Below are positions 24,301 to 35,784 of a stretch of DNA of 64,000 bases, one piece after another; the first letter of the stretch is position 1; every line of letters starts with the position of its first letter. Position numbers and translations under genes: made by a program. Where the stretch lies: the NCBI GenBank assembly GCA_026261815.1, contig JAMPIT010000258.1:14189501-14253500 (forward strand). The letters run 5' to 3'. The notes below the pieces were generated by a model. The model saw only the letters and a list, made by a program, of their open reading frames with translations. It did no database searches and was not told the DNA's origin. The DNA is from Monarcha castaneiventris obscurior (taxonomy: Eukaryota; Chordata; Aves; Passeriformes; Monarchidae).

Positions 24301-27300
24301 TTTTTAATGGCAATATTGTATACAGTTTGAAGGCCGAGTCCAAGTAGGACCAGAAAAATACTACCTTACTTCGTCTTCATTCTGGTTCTTTACTTCCAAG
24401 TCAGAACAGCAGTTCCTTCTCTTCTAGGAATGGCTTTTGGCCCAAAAGTCATGTGGGAAATGAAATGATTGTAAATGTACATGTGGATGGTGAAACAATC
24501 TGCTCGTAAGGAGCAGAGTGAGTGGAACATTGCAGAGGAGGGTCTGCTCTACTCTCTCCTTCACCACAGGCAATGGATTGGCTTCTTCTTCATCTAATGA
24601 GAGGACTTGGTGTTTGGAGATGTCACCCAAGAGATCTCATCTATGTCCCATTCCATCACATGGAAGGTCTCTATGCACCTTCACCTCGTGTTGCTCAGTT
24701 TGCATAGCAGTTTCCCCAGGGGGAGTGCTGAGGACAGTGGCTGTCATTAGCACACTGGCAGGGGCAGTCTCCATTGGAGGAATGGGCAGACATTTAATAA
24801 GTAGCTTTCATTCCTGTTGGAAAAGTCTGTCTTCTTTTTAATATGATAATGCAGCAAGGTTATTAAATTATTTTTTGCTTAGCCCCCTATAATTAGGGAA
24901 TTGATTTAGTGATGTTCATTTGGATCTTCAATGTGTATTCCGTTCCCAGAATAACATTGGTTGGTAGTTGCCATAAATTTGGGGAATTCAGCTGTAACCT
25001 CAGGCACATGGAGAGCCCAAGAGGAGCACCTTGAAGACTGTAAGTTGTTCTTGGTCTCCATGTGAGAGTTTCATTGCTGCTGAAGGCTGCTGGTGAGTAC
25101 TGGAGACCACTGTTGTATTTATATGCTGCGCTCATGAGCATCCTTGCTAAAAGAGCAGTCAGCAGTTACAACTGCTGTATCATCAGCTGATCTGCTGATA
25201 AGGCAGCAGCAAATGTCTTGGCACTGGCAGACTTGCATTCATCTCAGGATGTTCTCTTCCCTTTTTTGGATGATTGCTATAATCCAGCTGCCCCTCTATA
25301 AACACTCTTTGGTACTTACTATATTGAGGATGCCTCTGATTTTAGCAGATGCCTCTGAATTGTATCATCATTTGCATTGATCTCTCAGATTCAAGAGTAA
25401 TATTGCTGTGTCTTGTCCTAGTGGAAGGAAGAAGGAAGTAAAAAGTAAGGAACTTGTGGCTGAGTTTGTTCCCAAGCTGGTGGCCAAACTGGGGAGAGAA
25501 GCATTGAAATAGGTGTGGGCCTGGGTGTAGCAACCCTGTTTCACAAGGACACTCTTCAAATTCCCTTCTTCCTTCTGTATAAATAACACGTGCCAGTTTG
25601 CCTGGGCTTTCCTACCTGGAAATATGTGTGTCTAGAGCATTTGAAAACGTTGCAGGAGTATGAGGCCATTTAAACTTGAACTCTTGTCTTTTTCAGTCAG
25701 ATGTAGTGTAGGAGTTCATTCCTAATGCCACACTTGAGAAGTGGCAGAAGCCCTCCACAGTACTCAGGCACTCTGGTTTCTGTTGTATTTCCCCTCTACC
25801 CACTTAGTTATCTAATTTTGAGTCCCTCCAGTATTGTTTGGGTTGGATTTTGTTTTAGCAACAACTAACCCCAGATGTTTTTTCTGATTTGATTGCCATA
25901 GATTAGTCATACATCAGCTGATCTAGTAGGTGTCATTTATACACATATTTTATATACGTGTGCATGCATGCACTCAGGTACATGTGTGTCTTCCTCAGTC
26001 TGCTATGAATGGTGAGGCTCTCAGAAAACAGTTCATATTATAGCTGAGTAGTGAGTCGACATTTTTGATCCAATAACTGGAAACATTTAATAGGTTTCCA
26101 TTCTAGATATATCTGTGCACTTTCTAGGAGGAATATGGTTGGCTGTTGTGTGTATAAAAATAGTGTCATTCTAAATTCAGAAGTATTTATTCTGAGGTTT
26201 TTAGTCAGAAACAGTTTTTTGGTCACTTTAAGTAGCTCAGTTCAACTTAGAGTCAGGATTATGTACTCTTGATAAAAGCAAGGTTAAATTAAAAAAGGAA
26301 AAAAACTTTAAAGAAGGAAAAATAAAGTAGCTGTAATAGTTAATAAAAACTGGCAGGTTTAAATGTATATTGGGAAGCAGGTAGCAATATATATAGAATA
26401 ATACAGTCAGGGAAGATAGATCACTTGCTCTGACCCTGACAGTGACGTTTGCTCTCTGTTTTAGGTACTGGCTGATGAGTTTAGCGGGTGCATTTTATCT
26501 GTGTGACGTTGGTTGTGTGTGGAGCATGATGAGCAGCTGAGGAGGGCTGTGTTGGACTGTCCTGAGCAGTTATCAGAATTGAACAGAAACAGGATGAGAA
26601 AGAATCAAAGATTAAAAAGATAATATGTTTGTGCGCTTGAAATACCCTGTTTCTTGGTAGGAGGCTTCAGCCCCTATGAACTCCTGGGATGTAGCCCAGG
26701 AGCAGCAAGGTTCATGTTATCAGCAAGAAGTTGTATTTTAAACAGCAATTTTACAATCTGCTAGCTGATGCTCATTTTCATCAAGTGTGATTTCGTCAGC
26801 AAAGCATCGCAGCTGCTTCTGAGTAAAACAAAGAAAGCAACTTGAACAGTTCCTTAGGACAGGAGCTGAAAAAAAATCTGTCTCAATGAAATTAATGCAA
26901 ATCCACTGTGGAGACTGAATCTAATGAAGCCAATGGGAATTTGGTCAGATTTCAGGCCCAAGTGAGTCTGGCTAACTCACATTTTCAAGAATGATTTATG
27001 CCACTGTTATCTTAATCTAGTTGCCATATGGGAAATTTGGGCTGCTTCCGATTGCCTAAGTGCTTTCTTTAGAAGCAATCTGCCCACGTAAGTGACTCAG
27101 GTTTGCAGTGCTGGATGGAGCTGCACTGAGATGCTCTAAAGACTTAGTGAATGTCTGCATGTCTGTGGAGGTTTATACAAACCATACTGTTCGAGTGTAT
27201 GTGTGTGCTTGATGCCACGGGAAAGGCTCAGTAAACAACTGCTCGCTGCTTTGTGTCCTCATTCTGCCCTGGAGGTTAGGCCACCACTACCTTGCAGGGC

Positions 27301-29088
27301 CACCAGTGAAGCACAAAGAGTAACAGAAGAAACCTTGTGCCAAATGCAATAAACTTCTTATAAGGTAGAAAGGAAGCTGGTTGTGCAGATCTGCCTTGTT
27401 TCGAAAAGAGGTAAATGCTGACATTTTCAGTAAGATTCTTTTTCATCTATTGTTAGTGAACTGTCATTTAGAAGAAGATTGGTCACTTTTTAGGTGAAAT
27501 TGGATGAATTAAAATAGTTCTTTTACTTACAATGTTCACATTTATATATAAGTAGTAAATAGTCAAAAACTAGTTTGTTTTTTGGTGTTGCTCTTTATTT
27601 GCCTTTAAAAGATACATTAATAAATTAAAAGTGCCTAAAAGTGACAGAAGTAGCAAGACATAAGCCTGCAAGTACAGTATAACACAATCTAAGAAGGTAA
27701 GCGAGCACATCCCCAGGAAATGCTAGAAGTGTTGTAAATAAAGCTTTCAGAATTGGCTGGTGACCAGAGAACATCATACCTGGGACAGCTTCACTCTGTG
27801 GTGTCATTTTTCATGTTGTACAGGAGATAGCTCAGGCTGGTGGACAGTTCTTCCCTTGCATATACTATGCCCTGCTCATCAAGGCGAGTTTCTATCCTAC
27901 AAAGCACCTCAAAATGTCACACAGAGCAGGACATCTTCCCCATTTTTGGTGCCTATGAATTTAATGATTGTACCCAGAGCAATGCTGCAAGTCTGCCAAA
28001 CTCAGGAGGCACAAAGGCAACTGACTTGTAGTTTTTAGAAGTTACTTTGGGCACTTCCCTTTGGATCTGTACTCTGTCACATGGAGTCTGTGAAAATGAC
28101 ACTCGGAGAAAATGAGAGCAAGGATTAGAAGCTATTGGAAGCTGAGCAGAATTCCTGTTGCAAATGTGGTAGCCACAGTTTGTGAGATGAGAATCATTGA
28201 CTGTATTGTTTTATCTCTATGTTCAGAGCAATTACCTGGGGTAACTGAAGTAAAATATGCTTTATCTGTCTGTCTAGTTTTGCCCCTACCCCTCCCAAAT
28301 GTAATAGGGCTACGTAGGTTGACTCCTGCCTGGTCAGAAGTCATTATAAGATTATTAGACTAAAGAAAACTATTTAATTAAACCTACAGAGATAGCCCAA
28401 ACCCTCAAATCACCTCAATGATTGATGTAAAAGTACTATGGTAACTACAGTCTGATGAGTAGCAGCAGCAGCAGTCATGCAGTCAGAATACATGCAGAGA
28501 AAGTAGTCAACAGCTGTAACTATTCACACTGCAAAGGAGATACGAGAGACGCTTTTTTTTTCTCTTTCTGTTTCTCATTTCCTGTGCAAAGAAATCTTGC
28601 TTCTGACTGATTCCCTGTTCAGTCGCTGGGTCAGAACCTCAACTCTGTAGATCAGTGTGGCATCAAGGGGTCATGACACATTATATCAATGAAACAGCAG
28701 CTCTCATGCCTGTATATTCATTTTGCTGAAGAAATATTAATAAAGAGAATATACAGATTTACTGATTTTAGATGTCAAAAACATGTTACAGACATCAAAT
28801 GAATTGTTTCAATAAAAGGTCTAGGAATAACTAGTTTAAAAACTAATTTACTGTAATACTTCCAGCTGGGATTTTCCAAAGAGCTTAGGGCATTTCAGTC
28901 TGCAAATCACACTGAAATTCAGGGACAGACTTTGATTTCTGAATTCCTGAGGGTCCTTCATAAATCCCATGTTCGGGAGTTCATAGAGGGAAAAGTAGTC
29001 AGCAATGGAAGAGGCCAGTAAGGAGTAAACATTGATAGGAAAGCCATGCTATTAAGTTTATCAGGAAGGTTGTGTATAGCCAAGAGAT
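21400..29088. other. SAMD13-UOX intergenic DNA, convergent 3' ends
   Basis: Between the 3' ends of SAMD13 (+) and UOX (-) there is no recognisable exon. The open frames are short and without homology. An alternating purine-pyrimidine tract (TATACACATATTTTATATACGT and following) lies near 25,935-25,990. Reverse-strand AATAAA (plus-strand TTTATT at 27594-27599) or ATTAAA (TTTAAT at 28371-28376) could end the UOX transcript. Confidence 0.6.
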
Positions 29089-29226
29089 TTAGTTTCCCTG
29101 GGCAACTGCCAGTCCAAACTGACATTTCCTCTCATCTCTCAGCATCTGGCCTTGTGCTTCAAAAAACTTCTTCCGGCCAAGTGTGCAAGCACAGGAGCCA
29201 TAAGGAGCTTCCACTGGAACCAAAAC
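29089..29226 (-). CDS. UOX: UOX last coding exon with extended C-terminus
   Basis: The acceptor CCCCCTCAG precedes GTTTTGGTTCC. It encodes [20 protein letters not shown], then a 25-residue tail ending LAVAQGN before TAA at 29091-29089. The first part aligns with the mammalian [20 protein letters not shown] end. The mammalian peroxisomal tripeptide is missing. Confidence 0.85.
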   Translation of the reverse strand, partial: VLVPVEAPYGSCACTLGRKKFFEAQGQMLRDERKCQFGLAVAQGN

Positions 29227-32200
29227 CTGAGGGGGATGAGCACAAACACAAAGGTTATGTTTGAGACAGGGATGTGCCAGCAGAAACTGTGACTATTCAC
29301 CTTATAAAATCACACCCAGGTCCTTTCTTTCTCTTATGAACATCAGTGGAAGATATGTTATCACAAGTAAAAGTGGATCTATAATGTCCACCTGAAGGAG
29401 GGCAAGAACAGGAGAGCATGGTAGCAGAATCACAAGACTTTGGAGGGGGACTAGAGCATAAACAGACTATAGACCATTGATGCCAAATGGAATAATCCTA
29501 TTTCTTTCTTTCATGTGAGGATAACGTAACAGACTTTCAGCTGGATGTAGCTGGCAGCTGTGGAGGGAGGAGCAAATACATCTCATACCCCACCACTTGT
29601 CCTCTGCCTGATCCCAGGCTTGTACCTCGTCCACTGTTGGACCAATCTGGAATGCCACAGTGCATTCTGCTTGGGTAAATGCACAGGTTGACATTATAAT
29701 GGAGAGTCAAATTCAGCAGAGAAAACGGCAATAATTTTTCAGAGACAGTCTCTGTTACAGATCCTTTTGATGTCCAGAGTATTCCACTTGCACCTTTAGC
29801 TTTTATCAATAACACAAAAAGACAATTATTTATCTTCCTGTTGTAATCAGTGTAAGTCTTTTTTAGAGGTAATGTGGAGCTTTTACTGGGACTGGGAGGG
29901 AAAGTTTGCTCACTTTAACTCTGTTTTATGTAGAACTGCTGCCATGCTTTAAGGCTGAATATTTCTAAAGAGAGCAGTCAAATTGTCTTTGAAGCATTTA
30001 CTTACTTCTTTGTCATTGGTCAAGCCTAGATTCTTCATGTCTACAACATTATAAAAAGTGTTGTTCAAGACGGCTTCTATGACCTGAACCTGAAACCATG
30101 AAAATGGATGAGACAATGAATTAGGGCACCTTTTTGGCCAACAGCCTGGCAGGCTTTTCACTTGGTGTAAAAAAGAACAATGCCACCCCCCCAGTACAGG
30201 TGATCAAATGCAATCTAGTGAACATGTGTAGCACACCTTTCACTTTTATTCAAGTGCTGCCAAGCACTGAGTGATGTTGGGGAGTTTCCAGTCTTACGTA
30301 GAACTGACAGAGGAAATAATAGTCTCATGTTGGTCTTCCCAGTGGTATAATTAACATTCACTCTTGTTAGTAAATTGAGGTAAAACATCATTAGGAGGAA
30401 AGAAGATACCTCTGACACTCTGGAAAGGACAAGCATCTGGATACAGTTGACAGTTTTCTGGTAAGAGGGTGAATATTCCCCACAGTCAGGTGGTCCCGCA
30501 AAGGCTTCAAGGATACATTCACGGATTTTCTTCCTAGAGGTAACACAGGTTCTTACAAAACCTTGTATCAGCTGTCTCTGCTTAGATCCATAATGTTCTA
30601 CTGTGGGGTGGTTTTTGCTTGTATTTTGCATGTCTTTTCTAACAGGTGTATAGCCCATGGGATTTTGTGGAAGAACAATTCGTCATGTCACCCAAATTCT
30701 GTTTCCTCTCCCCTCTCCCAGCAGGTGTATAATTCATAAATAGGTTTTGCTAAAAGTATTTAACAAATTAGTTATTTTATTCTCCTAAAGTGTTCTGTAC
30801 TGAGCACTGAACTGTTCATTTGGATCCTGTCCACTGATGTACTCTTAGAAAGAGGAGTACCCCTAAGACATGCCTCTCACCCCTCTTAACAAGAGCTTAG
30901 TGCTGCCACTGAGACCTGTGAGTGGCTGGTGCACAGCAGCTGCAGATCTGGCCCTTAGACCTTCTGTATTGTATAAAGGGACTTTGTGAGTATAGATGAG
31001 AAAATTAATATTACTTGATATAACATATACCATATGCAGTTGAAGTCTAAATCCTTGCATTCACCATATGACCATTTGCAGAAGAGCTCTCCACATAGAA
31101 TCCTGTCATGCCTTTCAGGCAGTGTGGTGTGTTCATTCTTATAGAAGCCTTCAAATCCAGACTGTGTTGTCTTCATAAGTTTCAGGTCCTTAATTCCAGC
31201 AAAGACAACCAGAGGACCTGTGATTGAAAATTACAAGAAAATACAAGCTTCTTTTCACACAAAGAAAAGAAACCTTTGGGTGCATACTTGCATTGACAGC
31301 TCCAGAGCCAGAAAGCAGACAGTAACTTTCTGGACAGTGATACTGGCAGAAAGGTAAGAAACAAGACAGAAACTACTGAAGTCAGAGCTCAGTCTAGAAA
31401 ATGGAGAATCCCATCAAGTGATCTGCAGTTAAGGAAAACTGAGGATTTTTTTTAATCTCACCTGCTTGGAACTGGGACATGTGTTGGGTTGGCTCACGCT
31501 GGTGTCGATTTAGGAATGGCTCTAAAGGGAAATTAAATAGGCTACTAGGCTGTGATGTACAGCAAGAGGTGTGGTGCCTTTTCCAAGAATACAGACAAGT
31601 GTAAAAATTCTCTGTATAAAGACAGAGCCTTGGTCAGTAATTTGCTTTAGATACCCGTCCTGTTGGGATTTTTGCATCTCTGAGAATGAGAGCCAGGAGC
31701 CAATGCAAATCCCTGCAGTTCAGCTAATGAGCAGGAACTGGCACTGATACAGAGGCCACCCACAGGTTCAAACTGACAGTGGCTTTGCTCTTAGCCACTA
31801 TTTATAAAACGAGCTGTTAAGGAGCACTGCTGCATGGGTGTCATTGTCTTCTAAAGACCAAGCAGTTGTGACCTGAACTTTTTTTTTTTGACGCACCTTT
31901 TGAACAGCAGCTAAACAATTACAAGCAGTCAGTCATTTAGAGCACACCAAGCTGGTAACTGAAAACTTCACTGACCAGAGCTGCCAAAAAGCTGATTCAG
32001 AAAAGAGACACTTCATGGCATGCAGGCTCATTCAGGGTCTGTGCAGATAGTCAGTGGCTGAAGCCCAAGATGCTGATTTTGTGCTGCTGCTGGTGCTCAC
32101 ACAAGTTAGTTCAAAATTAATTCTTGAATATGTCAAGTGCATAGTAATCCTGCCTTGGATTTGGAAGACTGGCAAATTTTGACTTTAAATTATGTCTTTG

Positions 32201-35200
32201 AAGGAATTTATACTGGAAATAAATCCACTGTGGTAGACATTTCTAAATTGCATGGTTATTTAGAGGTTTGAGTGTTTTTAAACTGCTCTGACTGGATATT
32301 ATTGAAACTGCATCTTAGCTATTTCTTTTCTTGTTTACATTTGTTACTGTTTTTGAAAGAGTATAAGGAGGTATAGCTATCATTTTGCCTATGTCCCCCT
32401 GTTATTTACTAAAGCTTTATGAAAAATCTGAAGAAGAGACTGACCTTGGACAGGATTTTCTAGGGTTTATACAGATCTTGAATAATTTATCACTTGGGTA
32501 TAAGACTGTGACACAGGTATTAATGTAGTGCAGATACTATCAGTGAACCTGGAGAGATATTTATCTTATATTCAAATACTTAGCTTTGTTTGAAAGAGCT
32601 CCTTGCAACAAAAGATTGACTGAAAGGCTGGCTGGCTGTGCAGCAATCAACGTGAAACTCACCCCAAAGGATACAGCACCCAGGGAGAGTTTCCAAGGTG
32701 AACAGCTCATGCTGTGCTTTCAGGAGGCTTTGTGCTCATGCTGTCTTCAGTTGACAAATTTTGATTCTGTTAAGTTATTTATGATGTTTTGAGTTTCCAA
32801 AAAATTCTTTGAGCTTTGTATCAGCTGATATAATGGCAAAAAATAATTCTATTAAACCTCACTAGGTTGGTTTTTTTTTCATGATAAGAAAATTGTTAAA
32901 AGATAGGATTAACTGAGAAATGAACTCCCATGTCTGGCTGATAGGTGCATAGGAGGATGCTAAATATAGAGAACATTCTCTTAGAAGAAAAATAAAAGTG
33001 ATTTGAAAATCTTCACTTTGGTTATTGTTCACCTAGGCAGAGAATTCTAAAGAAACAACTAAAGGGCTACATGAAGGGAAGTCCAAGAAGGAATTGTGGT
33101 TTCTTCAGTAAGCCATAAAGGCTTTCTGTTTGTGTAGAATCTGAAATTGCAGAATTTCATGCTAAATTTTCATGATGATGAAAAATTTAATTCAATCTAC
33201 ATTAAGAGTAGCAGCTTTTCAAGAAAGTGTAAACTCTTTCTGTTTGGTACTTTTTAAAAAAAAATCAGGTGTCTTTTTTAGCAGTTTCCAGAAAATACAG
33301 TCAATACTATTGAAGCAGCCAAAAGTACAGCAGTAGTTAACATTACTAGTAACATTTAAAAAGGTGAGGCCGAGAGGCACTGGAGACTTGTACAGGTTTT
33401 CTCTTTTCTTTCAGCAGGCTGTTAAATCCTGTGGCAAGATGTAACAGTTCTGCTGGATGTGCTGTTGTAACCATTCCATGTTTGGGATATACATGCCAAC
33501 GTGAGCTACATTAGTTCTTCAGCCGTGTCTCAGAGATCAAGAACGTCAAAATTACACTATAAAAATATTCTTTGGTTTAGACATCTGGAGCAGTTTGGCT
33601 GTGCCCTAAGCCCTCTAACATCTGTAGCTATCTCTAAAGCCATCTTCATCTCTCATTGGCAGAAATATTTACAGAGAAATAGGGGACGTTGCCAATTGTT
33701 TTCTCACCATTCCGGCACTGCTCAGCTTCGCAGAAGCGGATCCCATCAGGAACACATATGAATGAGTGGATGTGGGGAATGCCATCCTGCCATGTAGAGC
33801 AGACATGTAAGTAAAAGTGCCATAAATATTACGTTAATTTGAAAACAGGACCTGAGGGAGTGAGGAATGACTACAGGATAAAGAAATGGAATGTATTAGT
33901 ATTTTAGATACCTCATGCAGACGTTGCCATGGTACTTCTTGAACGTAGGTTTTGACGTATGCCACTTGGCAAAATGTTGTCATGAAGTGATTGCAGATAT
34001 CTATAGCAAATTGTTCTAAACTTGGGATCTAAGATAACAAACAGTATTATTAGAAAGAAGCAATTACCTCATGTACAAAAGTAGATTTTTCTGGTTGTTG
34101 TAAGTATTTGGGAAGAATCAGTGTGGTTACAAACACATTTCTCTTAATTTCTGGCTTGGCTTACTGTGCCCAGTCATTTGACCAGCTTGCAGCATATGCT
34201 GCAAATAGCAGCTACAGTTGTGTCAAAAATCTCCCATTCTGTGGTACAGTGAGCTGCAGTCCTTGGACTGAGAGAAACTGCTGCAGGAGTCCTATGCTTT
34301 GAGGATATAATGCTGAAATAATAATTTATAGTAATTATTCTGATTGATATGGGGATATGCTAATTCAGTTTTTCAGGGTAAAGGTGGGATTCCATTATGG
34401 AGAAATTTAGTGCTACAGATTGCCATTACGATACATGCAATTGATGGCAGTAAGAGCACAGAAGAATTAAGAGGAGCGTCATACTTTGAGATCTGTTTAA
34501 AAATACTATATAGGAATAATGCAGGCTATTAAATTAAAAAAAAAAAAAAAAAAGAGATGGCTTTTATATGACAAATCCACAAAAAACAGTGCTAGCTCTT
34601 GGGAAAAAAAAGGCTTTGGAAAACTAAGAAAGGGTCCACAGCACAAGCAGTGGAGGAGGAAAACTTTTCTCTCAAATCACTGAAAATTACTTTGGTACTG
34701 ATCTGATATGCCAATTGAAAATAAAAAGTTAGTATAACAAATACTTCCAAATAAAGTTGTTAGAAACTGCAAGGCTAGTTAAAAAATAAAAAATATACCC
34801 CATTTTTTTTGGCCAACACAAGGACAATATTCTTTATGGTATCTGTAGGTATCACAAGAGAGTTGTTTCCTTCCAGGTACTCCTGAGGAGAAATCAGTCG
34901 GAGATGTGCACACACTTCAACTTCTTTAACGAAATGCTTCTTTCCCTCTCTATGAAGGCGAAGGAACTTAATTGTATTCTTGCCATATTCACAGTTGAGG
35001 ACTTCAAGGTCCTTGATCTGCAAAGAAAACATATGTCAGTTATAAAGAAACACGGTGGAAGCCTGAGTTATGCTGTCGATGAAATATAAACAATGCTTAT
35101 GGCCTTTATTTTTGTGGTTACTTGTGATAATGAGAATATTTTCATTATTAATTGCAGAGTCCTGATGGGAAGAAAAAATGCTTTCAGAGACTGTTATTAT

Positions 35201-35407
35201 ATTAGTTGCAGCTGTGGTAAAATTTTAAAATTTTCTAGGGGCCAGATTATAGAAGAGGAGTCACAGTGAATTAGTCTCTCATTTGTCATCTTTGAATTAG
35301 TCCTGACTAGATAGACCTTCACTTCTCAGGGATCATTGGTTTTGTTTGCTTTAAGCCCTATTATTAAGTTTTACCTGGCTTCTGTCAAACACACCCCATT
35401 TACACAT
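29089..35407 (-). CDS. UOX: UOX, urate oxidase, open frame but predicted inactive
   Basis: Coding exons, 5' to 3' on the minus strand: 35407-35375 (provisional), 35017-34799, 34028-33912, 33786-33708, 31217-31031, 30533-30410, 30089-30006, 29226-29089. They join with consistent phases to 326 residues, against about 303 in mammals. Uricase oxidises urate to 5-hydroxyisourate in peroxisomes as a T-fold homotetramer. Retained residues (provisional numbering) are the catalytic Lys24 (EYGKN) and Thr69 (IPTDT), and the substrate-contacting Phe171, Arg188, Gln237 and Asn263. The catalytic His of the PNxHYF motif is replaced by Phe265 (NNTFY), and the Val before Gln237 is Tyr236. The tail is about 20 residues longer than in mammals and lacks a C-terminal SKL/SRL-type tripeptide. 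Birds are known to lack uricase activity while the locus persists, so a non-catalytic or altered role is inferred. Confidence 0.9.
30006..30089 (-). CDS. UOX: UOX coding exon 7
   Basis: This exon has 28 codons, acceptor GGTTTCAG and donor GAA|GTAAGT. It encodes [18 protein letters not shown] and onward to TNDKE. It aligns without gaps to the mammalian IEDMEISLPNIHYFNIDM segment, so the catalytic His position is Phe. A second AG six bases into the exon (TTCAG) would shorten the protein by two residues, but the first acceptor preserves the family length. Confidence 0.92.
30410..30533 (-). CDS. UOX: UOX coding exon 6
   Basis: The acceptor is ACCTCTAG and the donor GAG|GTATCT. It completes a split Trp codon, then encodes [20 protein letters not shown] and [12 protein letters not shown] onward to SRVSE. 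It corresponds to the FAGP..GEYSPSVQKT block of mammalian uricase. The active-site Gln is kept and the preceding Val is Tyr. Confidence 0.95.
31031..31217 (-). CDS. UOX: UOX coding exon 5
   Basis: The acceptor is TCAATCACAG and the donor ATG|GTATAT. It encodes [40 protein letters not shown] and onward to FNCI plus two bases of a Trp codon. It contains the urate-stacking Phe (SGFEGF) and the Arg (HDRIL) of the uricase family. Confidence 0.95.
33708..33786 (-). CDS. UOX: UOX coding exon 4
   Basis: The acceptor is CATGGCAG and the donor AATG|GTGAGA. It encodes [20 protein letters not shown] then AEQCRN plus one base of Gly, matching the mammalian H.H.F...P.G..FC..EQ.RNG segment. Confidence 0.95.
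33912..34028 (-). CDS. UOX: UOX coding exon 3
   Basis: This exon has 39 codons, acceptor TTATCTTAG and donor GAG|GTATCT. It encodes [20 protein letters not shown] and then [19 protein letters not shown], matching the mammalian SIE.FA..ICEHF...V.YVEEVPW block. Confidence 0.95.
34799..35017 (-). CDS. UOX: UOX coding exon 2
   Basis: This exon has 73 codons, acceptor TTTTCTTTGCAG and donor GGG|GTATAT. It encodes [20 protein letters not shown] and onward to [18 protein letters not shown]. The catalytic Lys (EYGKN) and Thr-Asp (IPTDT) motifs are intact. Confidence 0.96.
35375..35407 (-). CDS. UOX: UOX first coding exon, provisional
   Basis: This is a candidate 11-codon exon, [11 protein letters not shown], with donor CAG|GTAAAA in phase 0, as exon 2 requires. 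It brings the numbering to within one residue of mammalian uricase. An alternative is MKIFSLSQ at 35145-35122 with a weaker donor CAA|GTAACC. The N-terminus is not conserved enough to decide by eye. Confidence 0.35.
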
Positions 35408-35784
35408 CTCTTACAGTGTTGGAGAGGCTGTACTAGCAAGGCGACAAAATACTGCAAAGCTTGTGAGAATTTCTGTTGTACTAAAATACCCAGAGCTCAT
35501 TGCATTAGACTTCCCCTGAGGCTGAAATATCCCATGCTCCACATCAACATATTTTAATGCAAATCAGCCCCTTTTAATGGGGAGGGAGAAAGAGCATTTT
35601 ACACACCAAAATATAAATTGAAGCTTTTTATGTATGAGTTGCTAGAAGATTATCAGATGTGAAATTGCGCAATTCAGACATGTTTGTTCCTACGAGAAAG
35701 GCCAATACACTTTAAAACCAGTTTAAAAAAGCATTAACTAATTGTAAGTAAATTAGTTTGATTCACAGATCAGAGCGTATCCCC

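Noticed and set aside
28462..28477. Short AGC repeat as a trinucleotide expansion site
   Set aside because: Only about five units long and in intergenic DNA; ordinary.
34532..34552. Poly-A run as the tail of a retroposed gene copy
   Set aside because: The sequence upstream shows no coding resemblance and no flanking duplication. It is a simple A-run in a UOX intron.
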